In this document: positions 39,168 to 47,207 of the stretch, in pieces
Layout: every line of letters begins with the position of its first letter
Numbering within the stretch: the stretch's first letter is position 1
Assembly (NCBI GenBank): GCA_002428495.1
Contig: DIWR01000011.1
Coordinates: 1-64,000 of the forward strand
Length of the DNA: 64,000 nt
Source: Synergistaceae bacterium UBA6101
Lineage (GTDB): Bacteria; Synergistota; Synergistia; Synergistales; Synergistaceae
Reading direction: 5' to 3'
The notes under the pieces: generated by a model
What the model was told of the DNA's origin: nothing
Database searches by the model: none
Seen by the model: only the letters and a program-made list of their open reading frames with translations
Program-made: the position numbers and the translations under genes

Positions 39168-39912
39168 AAATTATCCTGAGGCCCTCTATCGTCAGCCATG
39201 GGTCGACCTCTTTTACTATATCGGAGTGCCGGGCAAGTATGGAAGCATGTCCCCCTGTAGCCACGACGCGGCAGGGACCTCCCAGCTCTTTGAAAACTCC
39301 TTTGAGCAGTGCTTCGACCAGTCCGACTGTTCCGTAAACTATCCCTGACTTTATAGCTTCTGTTGTGTCTCCTCCGATGTAATGTCCGGGTGCCTCGAGT
39401 GATATCTGAGGAAGCTTGGCTGTGCGGGAGAAAAGGGATTCCATGCCAAGCTCCATCCCAGGTGCTATGGTCCCTCCGATATATGCCCCGTCGGCCGAGA
39501 TCACATCAAGCGTTATTGCTGTGCCCAGGTCTACGATAACAAGGGGGGCTCCGTACTTTTCAACACCGGCGACTGCGTTCAGAAGCCTGTCAGCTCCAAG
39601 TCCGGCAGGGTTTTTCATCCTGACTTTCACACCTGTGTCAAGGTCCTGGCTCACTTTAAGACAGGAGACCCCAACGTAATTCTTTATCCCCTTCATGAAC
39701 ATCTCATCAAGCGAGGGCACGACGCTTGCATATACGGAAGCACGGATCATATCTTTCGAGATCCCGGAGGCGCTGAGGAGCCCCAGGATCATGAAGCCTA
39801 CCTCATCCGCCGTCTGTTTCCTTGAGGTCAGCCTCCAGTGGTCTGTCAGCTTTTTACCTTCGAATATCCCCATAACAGTATTTGTATTTCCAACATCGAG
39901 CACGAGAAGCAT
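39145..39912 (-). CDS. coaX: Type III pantothenate kinase
   Basis: 255 aa. Phosphorylates pantothenate, the first step of coenzyme A synthesis. The ASKHA-fold phosphate motif is LDVGNTNTV at residues 4-12; LGADRLLNAVAG and VDLGTAITLDVIS are the other family signatures. Unlike types I and II it is not inhibited by CoA and needs a monovalent cation. GGAGGA precedes the ATG. It overlaps the Dus gene and is 60 bp after comEC. Confidence 0.95.
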   Translation of the reverse strand: MLLVLDVGNTNTVMGIFEGKKLTDHWRLTSRKQTADEVGFMILGLLSASGISKDMIRASVYASVVPSLDEMFMKGIKNYVGVSCLKVSQDLDTGVKVRMKNPAGLGADRLLNAVAGVEKYGAPLVIVDLGTAITLDVISADGAYIGGTIAPGMELGMESLFSRTAKLPQISLEAPGHYIGGDTTEAIKSGIVYGTVGLVEALLKGVFKELGGPCRVVATGGHASILARHSDIVKEVDPWLTIEGLRIIYERNRFE

Positions 39913-39972
39913 ATATCATTCCTCCGCCAGAGAAATTGTTATTGAGCAAAGATTCCCCCTATTTTACAACAA

Positions 39973-41403
39973 TCAGGCAAATAAGAGGACCAGAAGGGAA
40001 AACATAAGAGCTGCGCCGGGAATCCTCTTTAAAGATATCCCTGAAGCATAAGCTGCTGCTGCAAAGAAAAGGATCACAGCAAAGGCCTTAAGGGGAAAGG
40101 TTGAGACCACGTTCCATTGCATCATTTCAACAAGCTTTTCTGAGAGAATGTCCCAGCTCTCAAGCAGATACTCGCACATATCGGCTATCTCCAGGCTGAA
40201 CGGCAGGCCGAAGAAGGCGGGAAGCGAACAGAATAACACTATAGGGAAAATAATTGCAAAAAGCGGTATCGCTGCAATATTTAAAACGAGCCCTGCCACA
40301 GGTACTTTTCCAAATGCCAAGGCTATCAAAGGAGCAGTGACGAACCAAACTGCTGCTGAGCCTATTAAGATCCCGGCCTTATTCTCCTTGATGATACCCG
40401 CGACAGCACAAATGGTAAGAGCGGCCAGCATCGAAAGTCTCCATCCGATATCATGGAATGCCCACGGATTCCAAAACAGCATTATTATGCCTGCCGCGCT
40501 GACACTGTTAAAAGGACTGGAAGGCTTACCAAGAAAGAGACCCAAAAGATATATCTGCAGCATTATCCCCGCTCTGACACCGCCGGCCGGAAATCCCGCC
40601 AGTGCAATATAAAACCATACAACCAACGATATGAGAACGACCTTTAGCCTTCTCCTTTTGAGGATAAGCCCTGCAAATGCAGCCAGTATGCCAACATGGA
40701 AGCCTGAAACTGCAAGAAGATGGACTGTACCTGCTTCCCTGTGCCTCTCTGCAAGTTTTTTATCCCTTATTCCAAGAGTAAGGGCAAGCATGTAGCCTGA
40801 CATAAGCTCGGGGAGGTCTTCACGAATTTTTTTCTCCAGAAAATTACGCCATCGGTATATCCCGGCAGGGGGTGATGTTACTGTAAGGTCAAGAAGTATG
40901 ATCTTTTTTACTGCTCCTTTTGACCTCCAGTAAAGGTATTCATCAAATCCATCTTTTTTATCCGCCCTTTTGAAATCAAAAACGGCAGCTCTCAAGCTTA
41001 CTCCGGAACCCTCGGCAGGAGCAACGGAAGGGTGGGAGTAGGCAACCATCTTTCCATGATCAGTGGATATCAGAAGCGCTCTTCGACGGCCCCATTGCCT
41101 GTTTTGCAATACCCTGCCTTCAGATCGTATCGTTGAAGGGACCTGTGGATCAAAACCGACCCTGTAATTAAGCAAGAGGGATGCAGCGAATGTCAGCAGG
41201 ATGACAAGTGCGAAAGATGTGTTCCACCCGCTGACAGGACAGAGAGTCCCGGTCAAAACCCATGAGGATGCTGCAAGAACTGAAATAACAGCTGATATAA
41301 GCGGGGGATATCCGATATAAGAGACATAGAGTGAAAAGCAGATACCTAGGAGGGTAACGAAGGCCGGGGCGTATGAGAGCGGGCCGTTTCTCCTATTGCT
41401 CAA
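39973..41403 (-). CDS. comEC: ComEC/Rec2-type DNA channel protein without nuclease-like domain
   Basis: 476 aa. N-terminal membrane helices and an OB-like loop are followed by the competence domain, with AERHREAGTVHLLAVSGFHVG and GGVRAGIML as signatures. Usual ComEC proteins are about 700 aa and end in a metallo-beta-lactamase domain. Here the protein stops after the membrane domain, and no such domain follows in any frame before coaX. The start is a TTG overlapping the comEA stop by 11 bases, without a clear ribosome site, suggesting coupling. It would pass single-stranded DNA across the inner membrane. Confidence 0.85.
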   Translation of the reverse strand: MSNRRNGPLSYAPAFVTLLGICFSLYVSYIGYPPLISAVISVLAASSWVLTGTLCPVSGWNTSFALVILLTFAASLLLNYRVGFDPQVPSTIRSEGRVLQNRQWGRRRALLISTDHGKMVAYSHPSVAPAEGSGVSLRAAVFDFKRADKKDGFDEYLYWRSKGAVKKIILLDLTVTSPPAGIYRWRNFLEKKIREDLPELMSGYMLALTLGIRDKKLAERHREAGTVHLLAVSGFHVGILAAFAGLILKRRRLKVVLISLVVWFYIALAGFPAGGVRAGIMLQIYLLGLFLGKPSSPFNSVSAAGIIMLFWNPWAFHDIGWRLSMLAALTICAVAGIIKENKAGILIGSAAVWFVTAPLIALAFGKVPVAGLVLNIAAIPLFAIIFPIVLFCSLPAFFGLPFSLEIADMCEYLLESWDILSEKLVEMMQWNVVSTFPLKAFAVILFFAAAAYASGISLKRIPGAALMFSLLVLLFA

Positions 41404-42106
41404 CTGTCACTAAATTCTTTACTGCGTCATATTTGGCGGGTCCTATGCCTTTGACTAGAAGGAGGTCTTCTGCCCTTTTGTATGCCCCGTTTTTCTCTCT
41501 GTGATCTATTATTGACCGGGCGGTTTTGGGGCCCACTCCCGGGAGTTTTTCCAAATCTTCCTGCGTTGCTGTGTTGATATTTATGAAAACTTCAGATGCC
41601 TTTGGACCTTTGCTGCCGGCGTTGGAAGTCGGCTGGACAGGTCCGGCCGGTGCCTGCTGCTGGGTCGCAGTTTCTCCCTTAGAGGGAAATTTGACATGTG
41701 CGCCGTCCTGAAGCATGGCAGCCAGATTGACGGCTTCCTGATCCGCGTCAGCAGTGAAACCGCCTGCTGCCTCGAGGGCATTGTAGATCCTGGACCCTGT
41801 CGGTATCCTGTAAACACCGGGCTTTTTGACGGAACCGGTTATGTAAACGACCCACTCCTCTTTTTCGGCCTCGGGATTAACGGGAACTACAGAAACTGCC
41901 TGAGAGGAAGATACAGCTGCCGGGGCTGACGTCGAAACATCGATCGTGTCTTCCATTACCGGCATCATATCTACTGTCTTTTTACCTGCTGTGTCCTCTC
42001 CAAAGCGGCCTTTGAAAGAATGGAGGAGTATTGCTGCAGAAACAAAGCATACCAATCCCAGGATCAACAATAAATAGTTACGTCGGTTTCCGCCCTCTCC
42101 AAACAT
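41393..42106 (-). CDS. comEA: ComEA-like DNA receptor
   Basis: 237 aa. A membrane anchor (about 11-27) is followed by a Ser/Ala/Val linker, an SLBB domain (VVYITGSVKKPGVYRIPTGS) and a C-terminal helix-hairpin-helix pair (INTATQEDLEKLPGVGPKTA, then LLVKGIGPAKYDAV). This is the standard layout of the DNA-binding competence protein that hands DNA to ComEC. AAGGGG is well placed before the ATG. It is immediately upstream of comEC and after miaB by 15 bp. Confidence 0.92.
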   Translation of the reverse strand: MFGEGGNRRNYLLLILGLVCFVSAAILLHSFKGRFGEDTAGKKTVDMMPVMEDTIDVSTSAPAAVSSSQAVSVVPVNPEAEKEEWVVYITGSVKKPGVYRIPTGSRIYNALEAAGGFTADADQEAVNLAAMLQDGAHVKFPSKGETATQQQAPAGPVQPTSNAGSKGPKASEVFININTATQEDLEKLPGVGPKTARSIIDHREKNGAYKRAEDLLLVKGIGPAKYDAVKNLVTVEQ

Positions 42107-42121
42107 CAGAAGACCCCTTTT

Positions 42122-43435
42122 CTAAATTATTTCTCCTTCAAGGGACCAATGGCTGGCCCTTATTATCTTCACATCCATATATCTGCCCATGTACTCCGGT
42201 CCGCCTTTGACAATAACTACCTTGTCAGTTTTTGTCCTTCCCTGGAGCGAACCCTCTCCCCTGGGCGCAGGTCCGTCAAAAAGTATCTCAACTTTTCTGC
42301 CGACATATTCCTCATTGAGCTCACGTGCGAGCTGTGACTGAAGTGCGTTTATCTCGTTGAGCCTGGCTGCCTTTACTTTATTGTCTATCTGCCCTTCCAT
42401 AATGGCAGCCTTAGTACCCTCTCTGGGCGAGTAGGCAGCTGTGTGTATTATATCGAACCTGAGTTCTTTCAGCAGGCCATAAGAATCCCTGAAGTCCTCT
42501 TCCGCCTCCTGAGGAAATCCGACTATCAGGTCTGTGGTCAGGCTGACATCGGGAAGGACGGAGCGTATCCTTTTTACCAGTTCAATGTACTGGCTCCTTG
42601 TATAACCCCTGTTCATCTCTTTCAGTATCCTGTCGCTTCCGGACTGCACAGGAAGGTTTATCGCCCGGCATATCGACGGGGTACCGGCCATTACTTCAAG
42701 AATATCCTCATCGAAATCCTTGGGATGGGAGGTCGCAAAACGGAGGCGCCGGATTCCTTCGATCATTGAGACGTCTTTAAGAAGGGAGGCAAAACCATAT
42801 TCTCCCTTTTTATCTTTACCGTATGCATCGACATTCTGTCCGAGCAGTGTTATTTCTGTGACGCCTGATGCCGCAAGCGTTTCTGCTTCTTTGATTATTT
42901 CGGTATGGCTTCTCGACTGGAGCCTTCCCCTTACGTAAGGGACTATGCAGTAAGTGCAGAATCTGTCACAGCCGTAAGTTATCGTTACATACGCCTTGAA
43001 TGGATTCGTGCGTTCTGTGGGCACCACTTCAAGGTCTTCAAGGGCTCTCGGGTCATCGTCCATAAAAAATCTCTGCGCACCGTCCGAAAATGAATCCTCT
43101 ATTCCCTGGGGCACCAGGCCAAGATGCCTGGGTCCGGAGACAAGCCTTACACATCTGAATTTTTTTGATATCGTCAAGCCTATCCTCTGTGCCATGCATC
43201 CTACCAAAGCCACCGCAGGCGATCCCGTCTTCCTGTATCGGAGATCATAGCGCCCTATCTCACTGGCCACCTTCTGCTCCGCCTTATCCCTTATGCTGCA
43301 GGTGACCAGGATAACTGCATCAGCGTTCTCTTCCGGGACCTCTTTCCAACCCATGTGGATCATAGATGTCCTTATCCTGTCTCCGTCGTATGAGTTCATC
43401 TGACAACCGAATACTTTTATTGCAAAGCTTTTCAA
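42122..43435 (-). CDS. miaB: tRNA-i6A37 methylthiotransferase
   Basis: 437 aa radical-SAM enzyme that adds the methylthio group to i6A37 of tRNAs. The N-terminal UPF0004 domain holds three cysteines (FGCQMNS, VTCSIR, LVGCMAQR) for the second cluster. The radical-SAM motif is CDRFCTYC near residue 154, and a C-terminal TRAM domain (LQGRTKTDKVVIVKG) is present. The start is TTG with GGGG upstream. It is the first gene of the miaB-comEA-comEC run. Confidence 0.93.
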   Translation of the reverse strand: MKSFAIKVFGCQMNSYDGDRIRTSMIHMGWKEVPEENADAVILVTCSIRDKAEQKVASEIGRYDLRYRKTGSPAVALVGCMAQRIGLTISKKFRCVRLVSGPRHLGLVPQGIEDSFSDGAQRFFMDDDPRALEDLEVVPTERTNPFKAYVTITYGCDRFCTYCIVPYVRGRLQSRSHTEIIKEAETLAASGVTEITLLGQNVDAYGKDKKGEYGFASLLKDVSMIEGIRRLRFATSHPKDFDEDILEVMAGTPSICRAINLPVQSGSDRILKEMNRGYTRSQYIELVKRIRSVLPDVSLTTDLIVGFPQEAEEDFRDSYGLLKELRFDIIHTAAYSPREGTKAAIMEGQIDNKVKAARLNEINALQSQLARELNEEYVGRKVEILFDGPAPRGEGSLQGRTKTDKVVIVKGGPEYMGRYMDVKIIRASHWSLEGEII

Positions 43436-43541
43436 ACTTTTATCCCCTTTATCCCTCTTTGTTTACCCTAGGCATTATATGCCTTGACGAAGAAACTTTC
43501 CACTTTGCGTTGTATAATATATCGGTATCGGAGGTGCGCTG

Positions 43542-44015
43542 ATGAAAAAAACTATTATCTTCTCTCTTGCACTGCTTGTGCTTTTTTTAAATATTTCCCT
43601 CTCTTCGGCACAGATGACGGATGCCCTTCCCGAGATACCGGGATGGATCAACGGCGAGCTGAGAAAGACGGAATTTGACACTGTTTCAGGCAAAAGGGGC
43701 TTCTGGCTCGAAAGGGATTACCGGAACAACGCAGGTGTGCCTTTTCATGCGGTTTGGATGGAGGGCTCGGGAGACAAGGGTTGGGCTCCTCCGGAAAAAG
43801 AGATATCGGCCGATGACGGGCCGCTTGGTACAGGAGCTTCATACAAGACTCTTTCTGTCAAAGGAGAGAAAGCGATACTTGAACATCATCCGGTCACCGG
43901 CTACAGCCTTTCTGTAAAAGTAGGCAAAAAGGGAACTCTCACTCTGGAGTCAATAATTGCTAACGAGGAAGAAATGTCTGCAGCAGCAGAAGTCCTGGTC
44001 GGCAGGATCAAATGA
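43542..44015 (+). CDS. Small exported protein of unknown function
   Basis: 157 aa with a clear signal peptide (MKKTIIFSLALLVLF, cleavage near SSA-QM). The mature domain has beta-strand-rich sequence with several Trp and Gly (FWLERDYRNN, AVWMEGSGDKGW) and a final amphipathic helix. No cysteine or lipobox. GGAGG lies nine bases before the ATG and TATAAT (about 43516) gives a -10 box without a good -35. It is 23 bp before the CDGSH gene, so possibly cotranscribed. No family recognised. Confidence 0.65.
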   Translation: MKKTIIFSLALLVLFLNISLSSAQMTDALPEIPGWINGELRKTEFDTVSGKRGFWLERDYRNNAGVPFHAVWMEGSGDKGWAPPEKEISADDGPLGTGASYKTLSVKGEKAILEHHPVTGYSLSVKVGKKGTLTLESIIANEEEMSAAAEVLVGRIK

Positions 44016-44038
44016 TATCTCACTAAAGGAGGATCCGC

Positions 44039-44743
44039 ATGACTGAAAAAAAGATAAAGATATTAAAGAACGGACCATACCTTGTATCCGGTGACGTTGA
44101 CCTCTCAGAAAAGATCATCCTGCCTGAGAATGATGATGCAAAGGATGCCAAATATGTGTGGGAGGATGGTGGCAGTATCAAACATGATAAAACCTATGCG
44201 CTCTGCCGTTGCGGGGCCTCAAAAAACCATCCCTTCTGCGACGGGAGCCACGAGGATATCAACTTTGACGGGACTGAGACTGCCTGCAGGGAACTTTACA
44301 GCGATCGCGCGGAGCACATAAAGGGCAATAATGTAGATCTGCTGGACGACGGCAGGTGTGCCGGCGCGAGATTCTGCTACAGGAAAACCGGAGATGCATG
44401 GTACCTCGCAACATGTGAGGACAACTCAGAGAAAACCATATGCGAAGCAGTCAGATCAGCTTCAGAATGCCCGGCAGGCAGGCTCACAGCAATAGCAAAA
44501 GATGGTTCCTTCATAGAACCCGAACTTGACCAGGCAATTGAAATAATTCAGGATCCGGAAAATGACGTAAGCGGCGGGATATATGTCAAAGGCGGAATCC
44601 CCATCGTATCTGCCGACGGATCTGAATATGAGACAAGAAATAGGATCGTCTTATGCCGATGCGGGAAATCAAAGAACAAACCATTTTGCGACGGGGCCCA
44701 CGTAGAGGCAAATTTCAAAGACAAGGGCAGTATTGAGGGCTGA
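44039..44743 (+). CDS. Double CDGSH iron-sulfur protein with Fer4_19-type middle domain
   Basis: 234 aa. Two CDGSH [2Fe-2S] sites are present, with cysteines and His in CRCGASKNHPFCDGSH (about 58-73) and CRCGKSKNKPFCDGAH (about 203-218). Between them lies a divergent mono-cluster segment (CAGARFCYRK, CPAGRL). This three-part layout is known among bacterial CDGSH proteins and is linked to redox or iron-sulfur handling; no specific reaction is known. GGAGG precedes the ATG, and a terminator lies at 44779. Confidence 0.85.
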   Translation: MTEKKIKILKNGPYLVSGDVDLSEKIILPENDDAKDAKYVWEDGGSIKHDKTYALCRCGASKNHPFCDGSHEDINFDGTETACRELYSDRAEHIKGNNVDLLDDGRCAGARFCYRKTGDAWYLATCEDNSEKTICEAVRSASECPAGRLTAIAKDGSFIEPELDQAIEIIQDPENDVSGGIYVKGGIPIVSADGSEYETRNRIVLCRCGKSKNKPFCDGAHVEANFKDKGSIEG

Positions 44744-44778
44744 AACAACAAATAAAACACAAAAATTTGTAATTATTT

Positions 44779-44837
44779 AAGAGCGTACCTCTGATCGTTA
44801 ATGCAACTGAACACTCAGAGGAACGCTCTTCTTTTTT
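44779..44837. terminator. Bidirectional terminator between the CDGSH gene and metA
   Basis: AAGAGCGT-A-CCTCTG and its complement (ending 44830) form a 15-bp stem around a large loop, with T6 beyond on the plus side and A/T tracts on the other. It ends 20 bp before the metA stop. Confidence 0.75.
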
Positions 44838-44856
44838 GTTGCCACCGGACCGGACA

Positions 44857-45804
44857 CTATTGATCCAACCAGTCGTTTTCCCTTTCCGTACCAATTGCGT
44901 CAAGCTCGTATGGCGTGGTCTGATAGACAAAATAGTTGAGCCAGTTCATAAAGAGCAGGTTGGCACTGCTCCTCCACGTCACTATTGGTCTGCGGCTGTC
45001 ATCATTATCAGGATAGTAGTTCTTCGGGACCTCGATAGGCAGACCTGCATTCTTGTCCCTCAGATATTCTTTTTCAAGCGTTCCCGCATCATATTCTGAG
45101 TGTCCTGTTATGAATATCTGTTTACCCTGTTCTGTCTTTATAACGTATACTCCAGCTTCTTCCGAAGATGCCAGTATCTGCAGTTCAGGCACCGCTTCGA
45201 TATCCTCTCTGTGAATAGTTGTGTGGCGGGAATGGGGTGCCATAAATACATCATCGAACCCCCTGAAAAGCATCGAATTCTTGTACTCCACCTCGTGAGG
45301 GAATACACCAAAAAGCTTTTCGGCCATGGGATACTTTTTTATTCCGTAATGGTAGTGGAGCGCAGCCTGAGCTCCCCAGCATATGTGGAGGGCGCTGTAG
45401 ACATGCGTCTTGCTCCATTCCATTATCCTGCACAGTTCGTCCCAATATTCCACATCCTCAAATTCCATAAGTTCGACAGGCGCTCCTGTTATGATAAGTC
45501 CGTCAAACTTCCTCTCTCTTACATCTTCAAACGTTTGGTAAAAAGAGAGCAGATGTTCACGGCTTGTGTTCCTTGCTTCGTATGTTGCAGTTTGTAGAAG
45601 CGTAAGTTCGACCTGAAGAGGCGAATTGCTCAGCAGGCGCGCGAACTGAGTCTCAGTTTCGATCTTTGTCGGCATCAGGTTCAGCAGTGCGACCCGGAGC
45701 GGTCGTATATCCTGCTTTGCTGCGCGCACTTCATGCATAACGAAAATATTTTCATTCAAAAGCGTCTGTGTTGCCGGAAGGCTGTCCGGTATTTTGATAG
45801 GCAT
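44857..45804 (-). CDS. metA: Homoserine O-acyltransferase (MetA family)
   Basis: 315 aa. Activates homoserine with a succinyl or acetyl group, the first committed step of methionine synthesis. The catalytic Cys is in [15 protein letters not shown] (about residue 141), and the catalytic Glu and His are in TGHSEYD near 237. Which acyl-CoA is used cannot be read reliably; many MetA-type enzymes outside enteric bacteria use acetyl-CoA. AGAGGGGGG precedes the ATG. The gene is under a leader-peptide and terminator arrangement described separately. No other methionine gene is nearby. Confidence 0.93.
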   Translation of the reverse strand: MPIKIPDSLPATQTLLNENIFVMHEVRAAKQDIRPLRVALLNLMPTKIETETQFARLLSNSPLQVELTLLQTATYEARNTSREHLLSFYQTFEDVRERKFDGLIITGAPVELMEFEDVEYWDELCRIMEWSKTHVYSALHICWGAQAALHYHYGIKKYPMAEKLFGVFPHEVEYKNSMLFRGFDDVFMAPHSRHTTIHREDIEAVPELQILASSEEAGVYVIKTEQGKQIFITGHSEYDAGTLEKEYLRDKNAGLPIEVPKNYYPDNDDSRRPIVTWRSSANLLFMNWLNYFVYQTTPYELDAIGTERENDWLDQ

Positions 45805-45832
45805 CTATATGCCCCCCTCTCTTTATTGTACT

Positions 45833-45868
45833 AAAAAAAAAAGCAGCCCATTTCGAAAAATGGACTGC
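45833..45868 (-). terminator. Attenuator terminator in the metA leader
   Basis: On the minus strand an 11-bp stem (5' arm 45868-45858, 3' arm 45853-45843) with a TTCG tetraloop is followed by ten T (45842-45833). It lies inside the leader, 28 bp before the metA start codon, so it would cut off metA transcription unless prevented. The 5' arm GGACTGCCTT complement (45862-45871) can also pair, nine of ten positions, with leader codons at 45932-45941. Confidence 0.88.
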
Positions 45869-45900
45869 CTTAGTAGTTTTTTTTCGGATATCGCGACGCA

Positions 45901-45993
45901 TCAGGGCCGCGAACTGCCGTTATAAACTCCAAAGGCACTCCCGCGCATCATCATGCAGCACATTAGCATCATCGTATAACTGTTCTTTGACAT
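45901..45993 (-). CDS. Met/Cys-rich leader peptide of metA (30 aa)
   Basis: The ORF encodes 30 residues beginning MSKNSYT and then MMLMCCMMM, with seven Met and two Cys in the first 16 residues. A perfect AAAGGAGG ribosome site is seven bases before the ATG. The consensus promoter at 46024-46052 places the ATG about 23 nt from the RNA start. The stop codon is 32 nt before the terminator stem. The layout matches amino-acid leader peptides such as those of trp and his operons, here for methionine. The peptide itself probably has no other role. A Met-rich metal-binding peptide is a weaker alternative. Confidence 0.8.
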   Translation of the reverse strand: MSKNSYTMMLMCCMMMRGSAFGVYNGSSRP

Positions 45994-46023
45994 AGCGCTT
46001 CCTCCTTTGGTCAGTTTCCGGAA

Positions 46024-46052
46024 ATTTTAATGACTATTGATATAAATGTCAA
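46024..46052 (-). promoter_or_regulatory. Sigma-70 promoter of the metA leader
   Basis: On the minus strand TTGACA (46052-46047), exactly 17 bp, TAAAAT (46029-46024). It is near consensus and drives leader peptide and metA. Confidence 0.85.
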
Positions 46053-46089
46053 TAAGCCTAAGTTCTGCGTATTTTTTTATTCCTATCTG

Positions 46090-46356
46090 CTACTCGTAAT
46101 GGAGCCACATGCTGACAATTTTTATTGTCTCTTCTTTTTCATACACCTGATATACAACTCTGTGCTGACGATTTATGCGTCTGGAATAAAATCCTTCAAG
46201 GTCCCCGCAAAGCTTTTCATAAGGCGGATATGGAGCAAAAGGATTTCCTCTTAAGACAAAGAGGATAGAAACGATTTTCTCTCTGTATCCAGCAAGATAT
46301 GCTCTTTCTCTGTCTTTGACCGCCTGCCTGGTATATACTACCTTCCAATCAGTCAT
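46090..46356 (-). CDS. yoeB: YoeB-type mRNA interferase toxin
   Basis: 88 aa RelE/YoeB-fold toxin that cleaves mRNA at the ribosome. Typical sequences are WKVVYTRQAVKDRE, FAPYPPYEKLCGDLEGFYSRRINRQHRVVYQV and a C-terminal VSMWLHYE with His and Tyr catalytic residues. Its start overlaps the antitoxin stop by eight bases. The pair is between the metA leader and the prophage, on the minus strand. Confidence 0.9.
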   Translation of the reverse strand: MTDWKVVYTRQAVKDRERAYLAGYREKIVSILFVLRGNPFAPYPPYEKLCGDLEGFYSRRINRQHRVVYQVYEKEETIKIVSMWLHYE

Positions 46357-46588
46357 CGCTAAGCTCTACACATTCACCCAACGGTATTGCCCCACCCGCT
46401 AAAATCTTCTCCCTCATTCCAGGAATGGAAGATATATAGAGCGTTTCAGATATGGATCTATAATCCTCTTCAGAAAGCACAACGACATTCCCCCTCTTGG
46501 TTGTTATGTAGACTGGTTCCTGTGAAGTGAGCACCTCGTCTATCAATCCAAACAGGTTATTTCTCGCAGTAGTAGCGTTTATTATCAT
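46349..46588 (-). CDS. yefM: YefM-type antitoxin
   Basis: 79 aa Phd/YefM-fold antitoxin and repressor. The N-terminal DNA-binding part reads MIINATTARNNLFGLIDEV, followed by VYITTKRGNVVVLSEEDY. The ATG at 46588 lies six bases after GGAGGTG. It neutralises the YoeB toxin through its C-terminal region and likely represses the shared promoter through the palindrome directly upstream. Confidence 0.9.
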   Translation of the reverse strand: MIINATTARNNLFGLIDEVLTSQEPVYITTKRGNVVVLSEEDYRSISETLYISSIPGMREKILAGGAIPLGECVELSDD

Positions 46589-46601
46589 GTAAAACACCTC
46601 C

Positions 46602-46642
46602 TGACATGTACATAATATAGAACACTATAACGCACATGTCAA
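46602..46642 (-). promoter_or_regulatory. Promoter and operator of yefM-yoeB
   Basis: On the minus strand TTGACA (46642-46637), 17 bp, TATATT (46619-46614). Inverted copies of TGACATGT (46602-46609) and ACATGTCA (46634-46641) overlap the -35 box and flank the -10 box, the expected autoregulation site. Confidence 0.8.
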
Positions 46643-46739
46643 ACTTTTGTTATTATTATTCAGCTTAAAGAAACTCACTTACATTTGCTTTACGCATAAT
46701 CAAAAGTTTATTTGTCATTATAATGTTAAAAGAATACAA

Positions 46740-46838
46740 ATGCTCGTTAAACAGGAACAGACAGACATCCCCCTCTTCGATACAACGACTCTGCTTGCGG
46801 AAGCAGCAGTGAAAGAAGCTTTTAACGGAAAATCTTAA
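46740..46838 (+). CDS. Possible 32-aa ORF, uncertain
   Basis: MLVKQEQTDIPLF then TTTLLAEAAVKEAFNGKS. A TATAAT at 46719-46724 and a terminator-like hairpin at 46871-46919 bracket it, but the ribosome site is poor (AAAAGAA). It could be the tail of a lost regulator or a small real gene. Nothing is recognised. Confidence 0.25.
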   Translation: MLVKQEQTDIPLFDTTTLLAEAAVKEAFNGKS

Positions 46839-46870
46839 TTTTTGTTTTCGCGATTCAAAGAGTTAACAAA

Positions 46871-46919
46871 GCTCCCTGATCCTGCAATAGATATTTGCAG
46901 CTTCAGGGGGCATTTTATT
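46871..46919 (+). terminator. Hairpin with T-rich tail
   Basis: GCTCCCTGA (46871-46879) pairs with TCAGGGGGC (46903-46911), with an inner CTGCAA/TTGCAG stem, followed by ATTTTATT. It would end transcription of the small ORF before it. Between here and the att remnant (46920-47068) I see no gene. Confidence 0.55.
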
Positions 46920-47068
46920 GTCAGAAAGTGCAATAAAATTAAACAAATTGACAATATTGTGATATTATTGCTGGAGATTCAACAATGGTTAGTTAACGTC
47001 ACAACAAAAACATTGCCATCAAGCTTACAATAAAGTGAGATTCTTAGCCATCTTTATCTATCTTTCCC

Positions 47069-47100
47069 TAAAAAAAATAGACCCTTCAAGAGGGTCTATT
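47069..47100 (-). terminator. Terminator of the disrupted tRNA/tmRNA gene
   Basis: On the minus strand a perfect 10-bp stem (47100-47091 with 47085-47076) is followed by seven T. It lies nine bases after the CCA end of the att remnant, where a tRNA or tmRNA terminator should be. Confidence 0.8.
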
Positions 47101-47108
47101 AAGATAGT

Positions 47109-47132
47109 TGGTGGAGACGCGGAGATTCTGAA
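47109..47132 (-). other. Prophage attachment site: 3' remnant of a tRNA or tmRNA gene
   Basis: On the minus strand the sequence TTC-A-GAATCTCCGCGTC followed by TCCACCA reproduces the T-loop, T-stem, acceptor 3' strand and CCA of a tRNA or tmRNA, with one extra A in the T-loop. No 5' part of the gene is present. Phage genes begin about 75 bp away. This is the expected duplicated end of an insertion into the 3' end of an RNA gene. Confidence 0.7.
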
Positions 47133-47207
47133 GTTTTGTTTTGAGTTCAGTTATACCAATTATTTACAAAGTTTTTTTGTCCTGCTATAGTGCCATTTAT
47201 AGAACAC

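Noticed and set aside
45833..45868. Ordinary intergenic terminator of an upstream gene
   Set aside because: The gene upstream on that strand (yoeB) reads into the metA promoter, which lies after it; the hairpin is downstream of that promoter and the leader ORF, so it acts inside the metA transcript.
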